Assembly (NCBI RefSeq): GCF_036014175.1
Contig: NZ_CP107917.1
Coordinates: forward strand, 9,052,001-9,116,000
Length of the DNA stretch: 64,000 bases
Direction of reading: 5' to 3'
From: Streptomyces sp. NBC_00443
Lineage (GTDB): Bacteria > Actinomycetota > Actinomycetes > Streptomycetales > Streptomycetaceae
In this document: positions 26,292-34,620 of the stretch, one piece after another
Numbering within the stretch: position 1 is the stretch's first letter
Layout of the letters: the number at the start of each line of letters is the position of its first letter
The notes under the pieces: generated by a model
What the model was told of the DNA's origin: nothing
The model's input: only the letters and a program-made list of their open reading frames with translations
The model's database searches: none
Translations under genes and position numbers: made by a program

Positions 26292-27245
26292 TCAGCCGGT
26301 CAGGGGCCGCCACCGGTCCACCATCGCGTGGCCGAACCCCCCGCGCCACACCAGCGCCCCGCCGACCAGGCCGGGCTTGTCCCGCGTGGCCAGGGCCGGG
26401 GCTTCGAGCATGTCGGCGGCCTCTTCCAAGTAGGTGACCAGGGTGTCGAGTTCTTCGTCCCAAGCGTCGTTGTAGCGGGACCAACGGCCCAGGTAGCCGG
26501 TCGCGGCGTCCAGGTACAGGCCGGAGGTGCTGTCGGACGGACCGTGCGCGACAACCGGAATCCAGGTCGCCTTCCACACCGTGATCCGCTCCTCCTCGGA
26601 CCGGCCGGCGTTGTGAGCGTCGTGGTCGGCCTGGGCGTCCAACTTCCACCGGTAGACGTCGGCCACGGCGTCCAGGGCCATCAGGGCCTCGTTGCCCGGC
26701 AGGCATCCCGAGCCCCAGCCGTCGGCCCCGTCGTCGCCTCCGCACAGCAGCCACAGGGTGCGCAGCTCGGTGGGTATGCGGACGCCGAGATCCTTCTCCA
26801 AGGCGGCGATCGCGGTGAGTTCGGCACCGGGGCGGAGGGCGGCACAGGAGTCGGGGGCGTGGTTCTGGAGGCGGCGGATGATGCGCAGCCAGGCGTCGGC
26901 GATCTGCCGTACGGTGACGGCCTCGGTCAGCGGGTCGACTGGCTGGACCTGCTCCCGACCTGGGCCCTCGTGCTGGTCGGGAGCCACGGGCTCGGCGGAG
27001 GGGGCGAGGCTCACGTACCGGATCTGGATCCGGTCGGGCTCGCGGATGTAGCCGACGGCCAGGTCGGGGCAGTCCTCGTACAGGTCGCCCTCGACCATCA
27101 CGGTGAGGATGCCGGGCAGACTGGACGGCCGGCCCATGTCCGGGTCGTCGGCCAGCCGGCCGGCCAGGACCTTCAGGGCGTAGGGGACGCCGGCCCCGAA
27201 CCGGGCGGCGGTGTCGCGCACGAACGGGGGGAGCTCGACGTTCAA
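26292..27245 (-). CDS. SMI1/KNR4 family protein
   Basis: About 317 residues. The C-terminal half (about 140-290) has the SMI1_KNR4 pattern: TAIAALEKDLGVRIPTELRTLWLLCGGDDGADGWG, later YLDAATGYLGRWSRYND and TLVTYLEEAADMLEAP. SMI1 proteins are often immunity proteins against contact-dependent toxins, but solitary copies are also common, and no toxin gene is adjacent. The N-terminal part is not recognised. TTG 27245 is chosen since CAAGGAG lies ten bases upstream; a GTG at 27296 without a ribosome site would add 17 residues. Probably co-transcribed with the acetyltransferase upstream. Confidence 0.7.
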   Translation of the reverse strand: MNVELPPFVRDTAARFGAGVPYALKVLAGRLADDPDMGRPSSLPGILTVMVEGDLYEDCPDLAVGYIREPDRIQIRYVSLAPSAEPVAPDQHEGPGREQVQPVDPLTEAVTVRQIADAWLRIIRRLQNHAPDSCAALRPGAELTAIAALEKDLGVRIPTELRTLWLLCGGDDGADGWGSGCLPGNEALMALDAVADVYRWKLDAQADHDAHNAGRSEEERITVWKATWIPVVAHGPSDSTSGLYLDAATGYLGRWSRYNDAWDEELDTLVTYLEEAADMLEAPALATRDKPGLVGGALVWRGGFGHAMVDRWRPLTG

Positions 27246-27302
27246 CGGTCCCGTACTCCTTGCTGGTTGGTCTGGCCTGGCCGGGTGGGTGGGCACGCGT
27301 GA

Positions 27303-28253
27303 TCAGTTCCAGGTCATGTTGATCTCCCGCTCGAAGTTGACGTACTGGGCCCGCCGGAAGGCGTTCGCCATGGGGACGTTGCCGAGGTCCGTGGAGGCCC
27401 GGATGCGGGGGACGCCCTGCTCGGCGAGGATGCGGGTGCCTTCGGCGAGGACGTCGTCGATGTAGCCGATGCCGCGATGTGCGGGCAGGACGGCGACGTA
27501 GGCGAGGATCGGGTTGTAGCTGTTGTGGGCCGGGATCACGAACCCCACCGGTTCTCCATCGGGCAGCGTGGCGATCCGCCACCAGTCCCGCGGGCTCGTG
27601 TAGCGGGCGAGTTCGTCCTCGTAGTGCCGGGTGGCCGCCTCCTGGACAGACATCCGCGTCAGGTCGTCACGGCTGTGTGCGTCCAGCGTGCCGTCGAGGA
27701 CCAGGGCCATCAGGGCCACGAGTTCCCCGTCATCCTGGACCGGCCGGAAGAGCAGACGCTTGCTGGGCCGGGGGACCGGTGACGTCGGATTCCATTCCAG
27801 GCGAAGTCGCTCGACGAAGAGCCGGGCGCCGGTCCGTTCCAGTACCGTCATGCGGTCTTCGACGACCTGTCTGGTCGCCGCGTTGTCACGCCAGTCCGGC
27901 GGGATGAAACGGCTGTACTCAGGGGGACGCGAACTGTCCGGGAGGACAGCGGCCATCGCCGTCCGCAGAAGCCGCACCCCGATGTCCAGGCGATCGGGAT
28001 CCGGGGCGCTGTCGTCGATGTCGAGGACATCCAGGATCAGCGGTGTGTCCCTGCCGGGCCGACTCCACCAGGCAACCCTGGCCAGCAGGCGGTCACCGCG
28101 CTGGGCGACCCACATCCATTCGGGACGCCGACGGCCGGAGGCAAGGTCGTCGGCCAGTTCCGCGTTGAGGACGTAGGGCAGTTGAGAGAAGAGGTCGAGT
28201 TCGTCGCGTCCGTTGATCGGACGCATGGTCAGGTCGTTCAGTTGCTCGGTCAA
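27303..28253 (-). CDS. GNAT-family N-acetyltransferase
   Basis: 316 residues. The acetyl-CoA binding region is LAYVAVLPAHRGIGYIDDVLAEGTRILAEQGVPRIRASTDLGNVPMANAFRRAQYVNFER near the C-terminus (Q/RxxGxG/A-like loop RGIGYI). The N-terminal half may be a degenerate second GNAT fold. TTG start at 28253 has GGAG six bases upstream; the ATG at 28226 is the alternative. The acceptor substrate is unknown. Confidence 0.8.
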   Translation of the reverse strand: MTEQLNDLTMRPINGRDELDLFSQLPYVLNAELADDLASGRRRPEWMWVAQRGDRLLARVAWWSRPGRDTPLILDVLDIDDSAPDPDRLDIGVRLLRTAMAAVLPDSSRPPEYSRFIPPDWRDNAATRQVVEDRMTVLERTGARLFVERLRLEWNPTSPVPRPSKRLLFRPVQDDGELVALMALVLDGTLDAHSRDDLTRMSVQEAATRHYEDELARYTSPRDWWRIATLPDGEPVGFVIPAHNSYNPILAYVAVLPAHRGIGYIDDVLAEGTRILAEQGVPRIRASTDLGNVPMANAFRRAQYVNFEREINMTWN

Positions 28254-28291
28254 GGCACGCTCCGTTGAAGGCGCCCGTCCGCTCCGGGGGT

Positions 28292-28345
28292 TCAGACGCG
28301 GTCTGCGCCCCGGGAGGACAAAAGCGCGCTGATCATGGCGATCAT
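28292..28345 (-). CDS. Possible 17-residue leader peptide upstream of the acetyltransferase
   Basis: Reads MIAMISALLSSRGADRV and stops 38 bases before the GNAT start. AGAGGAGA lies ten bases ahead of the ATG, a good ribosome binding site. Downstream, CTCC-C-GGGG and CCCC-C-GGAG can pair into a hairpin before the GNAT start. Could be a regulatory leader or a small hydrophobic peptide. No homologue is recognised. Confidence 0.3.
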   Translation of the reverse strand: MIAMISALLSSRGADRV

Positions 28346-28550
28346 GGGCTTGTCTCTCCTCTCGCTGTCGTCCCCCCTCGGCCCTCGTGGCGGGGGTCCA
28401 GCCGTAACGTCTATCGAAGGGCGGCCCGAGTCCGCAAACCCTTTTCGATCACCCTGACGGCAGGTCAATGGGATGGTCGGCGCCGTCTGCGGCATGGTCC
28501 TGACCACTCTGTTCCAACAACCGTTCCAGGACGGCTGGTTCAAGGCGCGG

Positions 28551-29486
28551 TCAGCGGCTCATCGCGGTCTCCTGCTCCACGCGCGACAGCTTCTCGGGGT
28601 TGCGTACGGCGTAGAGTCCCGTGATGAGACCGTCGTCGATGCGGACGGCCAGCACCGTGTCGATCTGACCGTGCAGCCGGAGAACCAGGGCCGGATGGCC
28701 GTTGATGGTCGTCGACTGCAGCGACGCCGCGGCGCCGAAGCGGGTCAGCCCGGCGACCAGGGGTGCCACCTCGGCAGCGCCCACGACGGGCGCGGGCACG
28801 GCCTGCACGACTCCGCCGCCGTCGCCCAGCAGGACGACATCCGGCGCGAGGACGTCGAGCAGCCGTTGCAGATCGCCGGAGTCGACGGCCCGGCGGAAGG
28901 CATCGAGCGCGTTCTGCGCCTCGGCCCGAGAGACGGCCCCGCGCGGGCGGCGCGCTGCGACGTGTGCCCGCGCGCGGTGGGCGATCTGACGGACGGCGGC
29001 CGGGCTCTTGCCGACGGCTTGCGCGATCTCGCCGTATGCCAGGTCGAAGACCTCGCGCAGCACGAACACAGCCCGCTCGGTGGGGCCGAGTGTCTCCAGG
29101 ACCAGCAGCATCGCCATGGACACGCTGTCCGCCAGCTCGACGTCCTCGGCCACGTCGGGCGCCGTCAGCAGCGGTTCGGGCAGCCAGGGGCCGACGTAGG
29201 ACTCCTTGCGCCGGCGGAGCGTACGGAGCCGGATCAGTGCCTGGCGTGTGGTGATCCGGACGAGGAACGCCCGCTGATCGCGCACGGCGCCGAGATCGAC
29301 GCCGACCCATCGCAGCCAGGTCTCCTGCAGGACGTCCTCCGCGTCGGTGGCCGAGCCGAGCATCTCGTAGGCGACGGTGAACAGCAGATTCCGGTGTGCG
29401 ACGAACGCCTCGGTGGCGGAGTTCATCCCGTCGCCGGGAGCGGGAGATCCAGCGGTGTCCCTCGGTCGCACGGTGCGCTCGGTCAC
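28551..29486 (-). CDS. ECF41-type RNA polymerase sigma factor with SnoaL-like C-terminal extension
   Basis: 311 residues from the GTG at 29486, which has GGGGAG six bases upstream. Sigma region 2 (residues 20-90, VAYEMLGSATDAEDVLQETWLRW) and region 4 (TLGPTERAVFVLREVFDLAYGEIAQAVGKSPAAVRQIAHRAR) are followed by a SnoaL/NTF2-like domain (residues 200-305). Diagnostic ECF41 features are present: the linker WLPEP, the DGGG motif and the terminal NP-x-KL motif (NPEKL). In this group the extension, rather than a separate anti-sigma factor, modulates activity. It is divergent from a carboxymuconolactone-decarboxylase-like gene, the usual ECF41 partner. Confidence 0.9.
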   Translation of the reverse strand: MTERTVRPRDTAGSPAPGDGMNSATEAFVAHRNLLFTVAYEMLGSATDAEDVLQETWLRWVGVDLGAVRDQRAFLVRITTRQALIRLRTLRRRKESYVGPWLPEPLLTAPDVAEDVELADSVSMAMLLVLETLGPTERAVFVLREVFDLAYGEIAQAVGKSPAAVRQIAHRARAHVAARRPRGAVSRAEAQNALDAFRRAVDSGDLQRLLDVLAPDVVLLGDGGGVVQAVPAPVVGAAEVAPLVAGLTRFGAAASLQSTTINGHPALVLRLHGQIDTVLAVRIDDGLITGLYAVRNPEKLSRVEQETAMSR

Positions 29487-29531
29487 GGCTGACTCCCCAC
29501 CTGTTCGCTGTCCGGCGTTCCTCACGCACAA

Positions 29532-29558
29532 GACGCCGGTCCCCGCTGCTTTGTGACA
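29532..29558 (-). promoter_or_regulatory. ECF41-type promoter of the sigma factor gene
   Basis: On the minus strand TGTCACA (29558-29552), exactly 16 bases, then CGTC (29535-29532). This equals the reported ECF41 consensus and points toward the sigma gene, so autoregulation is expected. A second TGTCACA on the + strand (29597-29603) lacks CGTC at the correct spacing. Confidence 0.7.
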
Positions 29559-29688
29559 TCCGATCCCGGTGGCGCACATCACACCGTCGTCGCTGTCACA
29601 AGGAGCGGAGCGTCGGCATCTGGTGGTCGTCCGGACGCCGCGCGAACGACCGCGCGGTACCGCTGTCGCACAAGTGAGGACGAAGCCC

Positions 29689-30174
29689 ATGGAATCCCGT
29701 TTCAACCTGATGACCAACGAGGTCGGCGCCAAGGTCGGCAAGCGGATGTACAACGTCAGCCTGGCGATCATGGAGTCTTCGCTGCCCAAGGATCTGCAGC
29801 AGTTGGTGGAACTGCGCGCCAGCCAGATCAACGGCTGCGGTTGGTGCGTCGATGTGCACACCAAGGAAGCCGCAGCGGCCGGTGAGACGGCGGTGCGGAT
29901 CCACCTGGTCGCCGCCTGGCGCGAGTCGGCCGTCTTCACCGAGGCCGAGCGGGCCGCGCTGGCGCTGACCGAGGAGGGCACCCGGCTCGCCGACGCCAAC
30001 CACGGCGTGTCCGACGAGACCTGGGCACAGGTGCGCAAGCACTACGACGACGACCAGATCGCCGCGCTGGTCTCCCTGGTCGCCATGATCAACGCGGCCA
30101 ACCGGCTCGGCGTGATCACCCGCATGCAGGGAGGGACGTACGAGCCCGGCATGTTCGCCGCCCTGTCGAACTGA
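29689..30174 (+). CDS. Carboxymuconolactone decarboxylase / AhpD-like protein
   Basis: 161 residues. All-helical AhpD-like protein with the redox-type motif C50-GW-C53-VDV-H57 after VELRASQING. The ATG at 29689 is preceded by GAGGACG. Genes of this type (the C of the COE set) are the conserved partner and target of ECF41 sigma factors, and this one is divergent from one. Probably a peroxidase-like or thiol-dependent stress protein; actual chemistry is unproven. Confidence 0.85.
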   Translation: MESRFNLMTNEVGAKVGKRMYNVSLAIMESSLPKDLQQLVELRASQINGCGWCVDVHTKEAAAAGETAVRIHLVAAWRESAVFTEAERAALALTEEGTRLADANHGVSDETWAQVRKHYDDDQIAALVSLVAMINAANRLGVITRMQGGTYEPGMFAALSN

Positions 30175-30188
30175 CCGCTAGGTGACCT

Positions 30189-30226
30189 GCGCCCCGGCCC
30201 GGGCCATCGGACCCGGGCCGGGGCGC
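30189..30226. terminator. Strong bidirectional hairpin
   Basis: GCGCCCCGGCCCGGG and its exact complement (30212-30226) form 15-bp arms with an 8-base loop between the convergent AhpD-like and methyltransferase genes. Confidence 0.75.
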
Positions 30227-30233
30227 GGGGAGG

Positions 30234-31301
30234 TCAGCGGGCTGTGGCTTCGAGGATGAAGAAGGGCTCGGCGTCGGTGAGCGGGCTGACCCTGGTGAGG
30301 GTCAGGCCCGCGCGATGGCACAGGTCCTGGAAGGTGTCGCGGGTGCGTTCCTTGCCGCCGAGGTTGACGAGCATGTTGAGGTCGCTCAGGTAGGTGATCG
30401 AGCTGTCGAGGCTGTCTGCTTCTTCGGCGTGGGCGGCGACGGCTTCGGGGAGCACGGGCTCCACGATCAGGACGGCACCGCCGGGTGGCAGTACCTCGCG
30501 GCAGTGGCTGAGGATGGTGACTGCCTGATCGTCCGTCCAGTCGTGCAGGATGCTCTTCAGCAGGTAGAGGTCCGAGCCTGCGGGGACGGAACTGAAGAAG
30601 TCTCCGGCGATCAGCGAGCAGCGGTCGTTGAGCCCGTGGCGCTCCAGCGTGTCGGGTGCTTCGTCCAGGCCGTGCGTCGTGTCGAAGACGACGCCGGTGA
30701 GGTGCGGATGCGCACCGAGCACGCCGGCCAGGAGGGTTCCGTCCCCGCCGCCGATGTCCGTGACGGTGGTGAACCGGCCGAAGTCGTAGGCGTGCGGCAG
30801 CGCGGCGGTGGTCTCGGAGACGGCTTGGCTCATCGCGGCGTTGAACTGCGCGGACAGTTCCGGGTGTTGGGCGAGGTGAGTGAAGAAGTCGGTGCCGAAG
30901 ACGGTGTCGAAGGCGACCTCGCCCGTGCGGACGCTGCCATCCAGGTGTTCCCAGGCACGGACCACGGTCGGATCGGTGAACGCGCGCACGAACGATGCGA
31001 GCGAGTCGGGGTGCTCTGCGTCGAGCAGTGCGCCCGCGCCGGTCAGCGAGAAGCTGCCGGGAGCGAGCTCCCGCAGCAGGCCGAGGGCGGCCAGGGCACG
31101 CAGCAGCCGCGTCATGTGCTGGGGGTGGGCTCCGGCGTCGGCGGCCACCTCGGTGGCCTGGCGTGGGGTGTCGCCGATCAGCTCCGCAACCTTCAACTGG
31201 ACCCCTGCGCGCAGGGTTTGTGCGGCCATGGTTCCGAAGGTGAGCCGGCCGATCAGGTCGCGGTCGGCTGAGTGTGCTGCCTGGGTACCGGGGTTCGTCA
31301 C
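30234..31301 (-). CDS. SAM-dependent O-methyltransferase (plant/antibiotic COMT-like family)
   Basis: 355 residues. The N-terminal winged-helix dimerisation domain (ELIGDTPRQATEVAADAGAHPQHMTRLLRALAALGLL) precedes the methyltransferase domain with motif I VTDIGGGDGTLLAGVL (about residue 180), LIAGDFFSSVP, and YLLKSILHDWTDDQAVTIL, where the His in LHDW is the usual catalytic base. Such enzymes methylate hydroxyls of polyketides and small phenolics (DnrK/TcmN type). The GTG at 31301 follows AAAGGA. The AraC-type gene lies 65 bases upstream and co-directional and may regulate it. Confidence 0.85.
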   Translation of the reverse strand: MTNPGTQAAHSADRDLIGRLTFGTMAAQTLRAGVQLKVAELIGDTPRQATEVAADAGAHPQHMTRLLRALAALGLLRELAPGSFSLTGAGALLDAEHPDSLASFVRAFTDPTVVRAWEHLDGSVRTGEVAFDTVFGTDFFTHLAQHPELSAQFNAAMSQAVSETTAALPHAYDFGRFTTVTDIGGGDGTLLAGVLGAHPHLTGVVFDTTHGLDEAPDTLERHGLNDRCSLIAGDFFSSVPAGSDLYLLKSILHDWTDDQAVTILSHCREVLPPGGAVLIVEPVLPEAVAAHAEEADSLDSSITYLSDLNMLVNLGGKERTRDTFQDLCHRAGLTLTRVSPLTDAEPFFILEATAR

Positions 31302-31366
31302 AGATGCGGTCCTTTCTGGTCTTCGGTGCGTTCGGTGTGCGCCGAAGGGACTTTTGCGGACACGGC

Positions 31367-32193
31367 TTAGCCGGCGGTCGTGTTCCTGTCGGCGAGGGCG
31401 CGTGGTGTGCATCCGGCGTGGGCGAGTACGTCGCGGTGGAGATGGGACTGGTCGGTGTATCCGCAGGCCAGGGCGACGTCGGCGGCATTGTGGCCGACGG
31501 TCAGCGCTCGGGCGGCGTGGTCGAAGCGGACCAGCATGGCGGCGCGTTTGGGCGTGAGGCCGACCTGCGCGGTGAACCTGGACCACAGCCGCTTGCGGCT
31601 CCAGCCGCAGGATGCGGCGAGGTCGTCGACCCGTACTCGCCCCCGCCGGCCCACGATCAGATCCCAGGCGGCGGCGACCTCAGGCGCCATCTCCGGTGCG
31701 TCTGCAGCACGTTCGGTGAGGAACTCGTCCATCAGCACGAGGCGTTCCTGCCAGGTCGAGGACTCGGCCAACTGCTCTCGCAGGCGCTCCTCGTGACGCC
31801 CCCACAGGTCCTTGAGAGGAGTGATGGAGCGGTCCATTCGTACGGGGACACACCCAGCAGTTCGTAAGCCGCCCGGGGAGACAACCGCATCTCGATGCAC
31901 TCGACCCGCTCGCCGCGGATCCGGGCCGAACCGGGCGACAGCGCGGCGACGAGGCTGTTCAGAGGCAGGTGCCCCGCTGGACCCTCGACCGTGAGCGGGG
32001 CGTCTCCGAGCCCGATGACGACGATCACTGCGGGCTGGGGGAGGACCTGCAGATCCAGGCCACCGTCGACACGGTCGCGGAACCCTGCCATCCACACGCC
32101 GTTCACAGACGTGCCGCCGTGCAGACGGGCGACTTCCCAGCCGTTTACGGCGTCGCGGTCCGTGGGGGCGGGGCTCGCGTCGTAACTGCGCAT
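31367..32193 (-). pseudogene. AraC-family regulator, single-base frameshift
   Basis: About 275 residues if repaired. N-terminal sensor half (residues 1-120: VNGVWMAGFRDRVDGGLDLQVLPQPAVIVVIGLGD) and a C-terminal AraC DNA-binding half (VDDLAASCGWSRKRLWSRFTAQVGLTPKRAAMLVRFDHAARAL, then ADVALACGYTDQSHLHRD). The halves are in different frames; one missing G at about 31834 (TGGACC for TGGGACC) restores GVSPYEWDRSITPLKDLW. Probably an assembly error. ATG 32193 is the likely start. Divergent from the DUF418 gene. Confidence 0.75.
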
Positions 32194-32371
32194 GCCTCTA
32201 CCGTGGCCGACTTCTCGGGGCTTGTCTTGGACGAATGTTCCGAACGCCACGCTGGGCATTGGACGGCCTGGGACCGGGCCGGGGCCGGCGCCTGGACTGC
32301 ATCGAAGGATGTACGGCGTTTTCGTCCGGCCGCACGACGATCGAGCCGAACAGCGCCGAGAACCTGAAGGT

Positions 32372-33553
32372 ATGCCCTACAGCCTTCGCGCGTCCCTTGA
32401 CGACTCGTCCTCCACGCGGCCCGCCGCCCCGGCCCGGCTGCCGTTGCTCGATGTGCTGCGTGGAGCGGCGATTCTCGGCACCCTGATGACGAACGTGTGG
32501 ATCTTCGCCGCGCCCGGCTCGGAGTGGGCGTTCCTGCAGGGGACGCCCATGCCCGACCCGCTCGGAGAGCCGGCCGAGGCGTTGTTCCGGTTCCTCGCGG
32601 ACGGGAAGTTCCTGTCGCTGCTGACGATCCTGTTCGGTGTCGGTCTGGCCATTCAGTACGACTCCGCCGCCCGCCGCGGCACCCCGTGGCCGCGCGGCTA
32701 CCGGCCCCGTGCGCTGTTCCTGTTCGCCGAGGGCACGGTGCACTTCGTCCTGGTCTTCGGGTTCGACGTGCTGATGGGGTACGCCCTGACGGCCCTGCTG
32801 ATCGCCAGGCTGCTGGCGCGTACCGAGCGCATACGGCGCGCGGTGATGTGGACGTCGGTGAGTGTGCACGTGGTCCTGATGTCACTCATCACGCTCGCCC
32901 TGCTGGCCGCTCCCTCCGACGACTCCGGGAATGAGGTGTCCGACGCGGCGGTGGACGTGTACGCCCACGGCAGTTGGTTCGACCAGATCGCCTTCCGGCT
33001 GGAGAACGCGATCGCCCTGCGGATGGAACCGGTCATCTCCTTCGGCCTGCTGGTCTTCCTCTTCCTGCTCGGCGTCCGCCTCCACCGCTCCGGAGCCTTC
33101 ACGCCCACCGACCGGGGGCGGCGGCTGCGCTCGCGGATGGCGGTCTGGGGCCTGGGGCTGGGCATTCCGTTCAACGCGGCCCTGTGGCTGGGCGGTGAGG
33201 AGTTCTTCTTCCTCGGCCGCTATGTCGCGGCCCCGGTGGTCGCCGTCGGCTACATGGGTCTGGTCGGCGTCGCCCTGGACCGCGGGTGGTTCCCGGCCTT
33301 CCTGACCCACGGTCTGTCCGCGGTCGGCCGTACGGCACTGTCCTGCTACGTCCTGCAGAACGTGCTGTGCATGCTGGCCTGCTACGGCATCGGTCTCGGC
33401 CTGGCCGGACACTTCGCCGATAGCGGTCCCTGGTGGGTCATGGGCCTGTGGGCGACGGTCTGCGTTCTCCTCGTAGCCGCCTCGACCCTGTGGCTGCGCC
33501 GGTTCTCCCACGGCCCGCTGGAAGGCGTACAGCGCCGGGTCCTGCGTCGCTGA
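32372..33553 (+). CDS. DUF418 family multipass membrane protein
   Basis: 393 residues with about nine hydrophobic segments. The opening RLPLLDVLRGAAILGTLMTNVWIF, the FLADGKFLSLLTILFGVGLAIQ segment and the C-terminal SAVGRTALSCYVLQNVLCML are characteristic of the DUF418/YeiB-type family, related to membrane acyltransferases. The ATG at 32372 matches the family N-terminus, though its GAAGG site is very close. Function unknown. Confidence 0.8.
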   Translation: MPYSLRASLDDSSSTRPAAPARLPLLDVLRGAAILGTLMTNVWIFAAPGSEWAFLQGTPMPDPLGEPAEALFRFLADGKFLSLLTILFGVGLAIQYDSAARRGTPWPRGYRPRALFLFAEGTVHFVLVFGFDVLMGYALTALLIARLLARTERIRRAVMWTSVSVHVVLMSLITLALLAAPSDDSGNEVSDAAVDVYAHGSWFDQIAFRLENAIALRMEPVISFGLLVFLFLLGVRLHRSGAFTPTDRGRRLRSRMAVWGLGLGIPFNAALWLGGEEFFFLGRYVAAPVVAVGYMGLVGVALDRGWFPAFLTHGLSAVGRTALSCYVLQNVLCMLACYGIGLGLAGHFADSGPWWVMGLWATVCVLLVAASTLWLRRFSHGPLEGVQRRVLRR

Positions 33554-33921
33554 GCGGGTACAGCGGGGAGGGTGCCGTGGATCTGCTCCGGGCCGAAGGG
33601 CCCTGAGGCGCGGCGTCGTCGACACATCGGCGCCCGCTGGGAGCAGCCTTTTGCGACGAACCTGCCGGAAGCCGACCGGGGCAGGCTCGCTGACTGGCGC
33701 CCGCCTGCTCGCGGACGGCTACTGGACGGGTGCAGGTGCGCCGCCGGCAGCGTCGCCAACATCGTCGCCGGTGCCCTGCTCACCGAACTCCGCGCCGCCC
33801 ACTGACCCGTACGAGAGCACCGCAGGCAGGCACCCGGCGTACGACCGCCGCCGTCTCTCTCCCCGGCGACACACCCTGACGTAGCGTCAGACAGGCCCGG
33901 CCGAACACCTACGCTGACCGC
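33554..33921. other. Intergenic region without convincing gene
   Basis: 368 bases. A 77-codon frame at 33572-33805 has no good start site and no recognisable family; parts of two frames look protein-like, so it might be a degraded gene end. A 15-bp palindrome lies at 33876-33890. Confidence 0.4.
33876..33890. promoter_or_regulatory. Palindrome upstream of a membrane-protein gene
   Basis: CTGACG-TAG-CGTCAG lies 32 bases before the ATG at 33922. A TACGCT -10-like element at 33910-33915 is six bases before that ATG, suggesting a leaderless transcript with the palindrome near the -35 region. Confidence 0.35.
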
Positions 33922-34488
33922 ATGGGCCACGACGACATGGAGGGCGCCGGGGGCCGACCCTTTCCGGCCGGCGGCCCGGCGGCCGGGGCGGGCAATGACC
34001 CGCGGACCACGGCCGATTGGCTCAACTGGCTCAAGGAGCGGCTGTACGCGACCATCACCATGATCTCCGTGGTGATCGGCCTGACCGTGTCCGAGCACCC
34101 CTCCGCCGCCGGGGCCGCGGCCAGTGTGGCGGCCGCCGCGGTCGGCCTCTGGCTCGCGACGCTCGTCGCCGACGAGCAGGCCCACCGCACGGTGCACGGC
34201 AGGGTGGCCACCGGCGCGGAGCTGCGCCGGATGCTGTGGGTCAGCAGCCCGCTGCTGCTGTCCGCGGTCGGCCCGCTCATCCTGATCGGCTCCGCGGCCC
34301 TGGACGTGATGGACCTGGACACCGCCCTGTTCGCCGCGGCCGGGGTGAACGTGGCCGGCCTGTTCGGATGGGGCTGGTACGGCGGTGTCCGGATGGGCAA
34401 CAGCACCGCGGCCGGCGTCCTGGCCGGCGTGCTCGACGCGGTGATCGGGCTGGCCGTCGCCCTGGTCAAGGCCGTTGCCGGCCACTGA
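33922..34488 (+). CDS. Hypothetical membrane protein
   Basis: 188 residues. A Gly/Pro-rich cytoplasmic start is followed by LNWLKERLYATITMISVVIGLTV and three or four further hydrophobic segments (GAAASVAAAAVGLWLATLVA, LLLSAVGPLILIGSAAL, TALFAAAGVNVAGLFGWGWY, AAGVLAGVLDAVIGLAVALV). The family is not recognised. It converges on the AI-2E transporter gene with 132 bases between. Confidence 0.65.
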   Translation: MGHDDMEGAGGRPFPAGGPAAGAGNDPRTTADWLNWLKERLYATITMISVVIGLTVSEHPSAAGAAASVAAAAVGLWLATLVADEQAHRTVHGRVATGAELRRMLWVSSPLLLSAVGPLILIGSAALDVMDLDTALFAAAGVNVAGLFGWGWYGGVRMGNSTAAGVLAGVLDAVIGLAVALVKAVAGH

Positions 34489-34620
34489 CCGGCCGTACCG
34501 GCGCTGTACCGGCCGAACCGGGGTCGGCTCCCGGCGCCTGGCACCGCGCGGCGGCGTCCACTTCCACGCCAAATCCGTCAACGCACCCCGGCCCACCCGA
34601 GATCGGTCACCAGACACGGC

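Noticed and set aside
29597..29603. Second TGTCACA as an ECF41 promoter for the AhpD-like gene
   Set aside because: CGTC follows after 10 and 27 bases, not the required 16-17.
33572..33805. 77-codon ORF downstream of the DUF418 gene
   Set aside because: No ribosome site and no recognisable family; protein-like fragments occur in two frames, which may be chance or decay.
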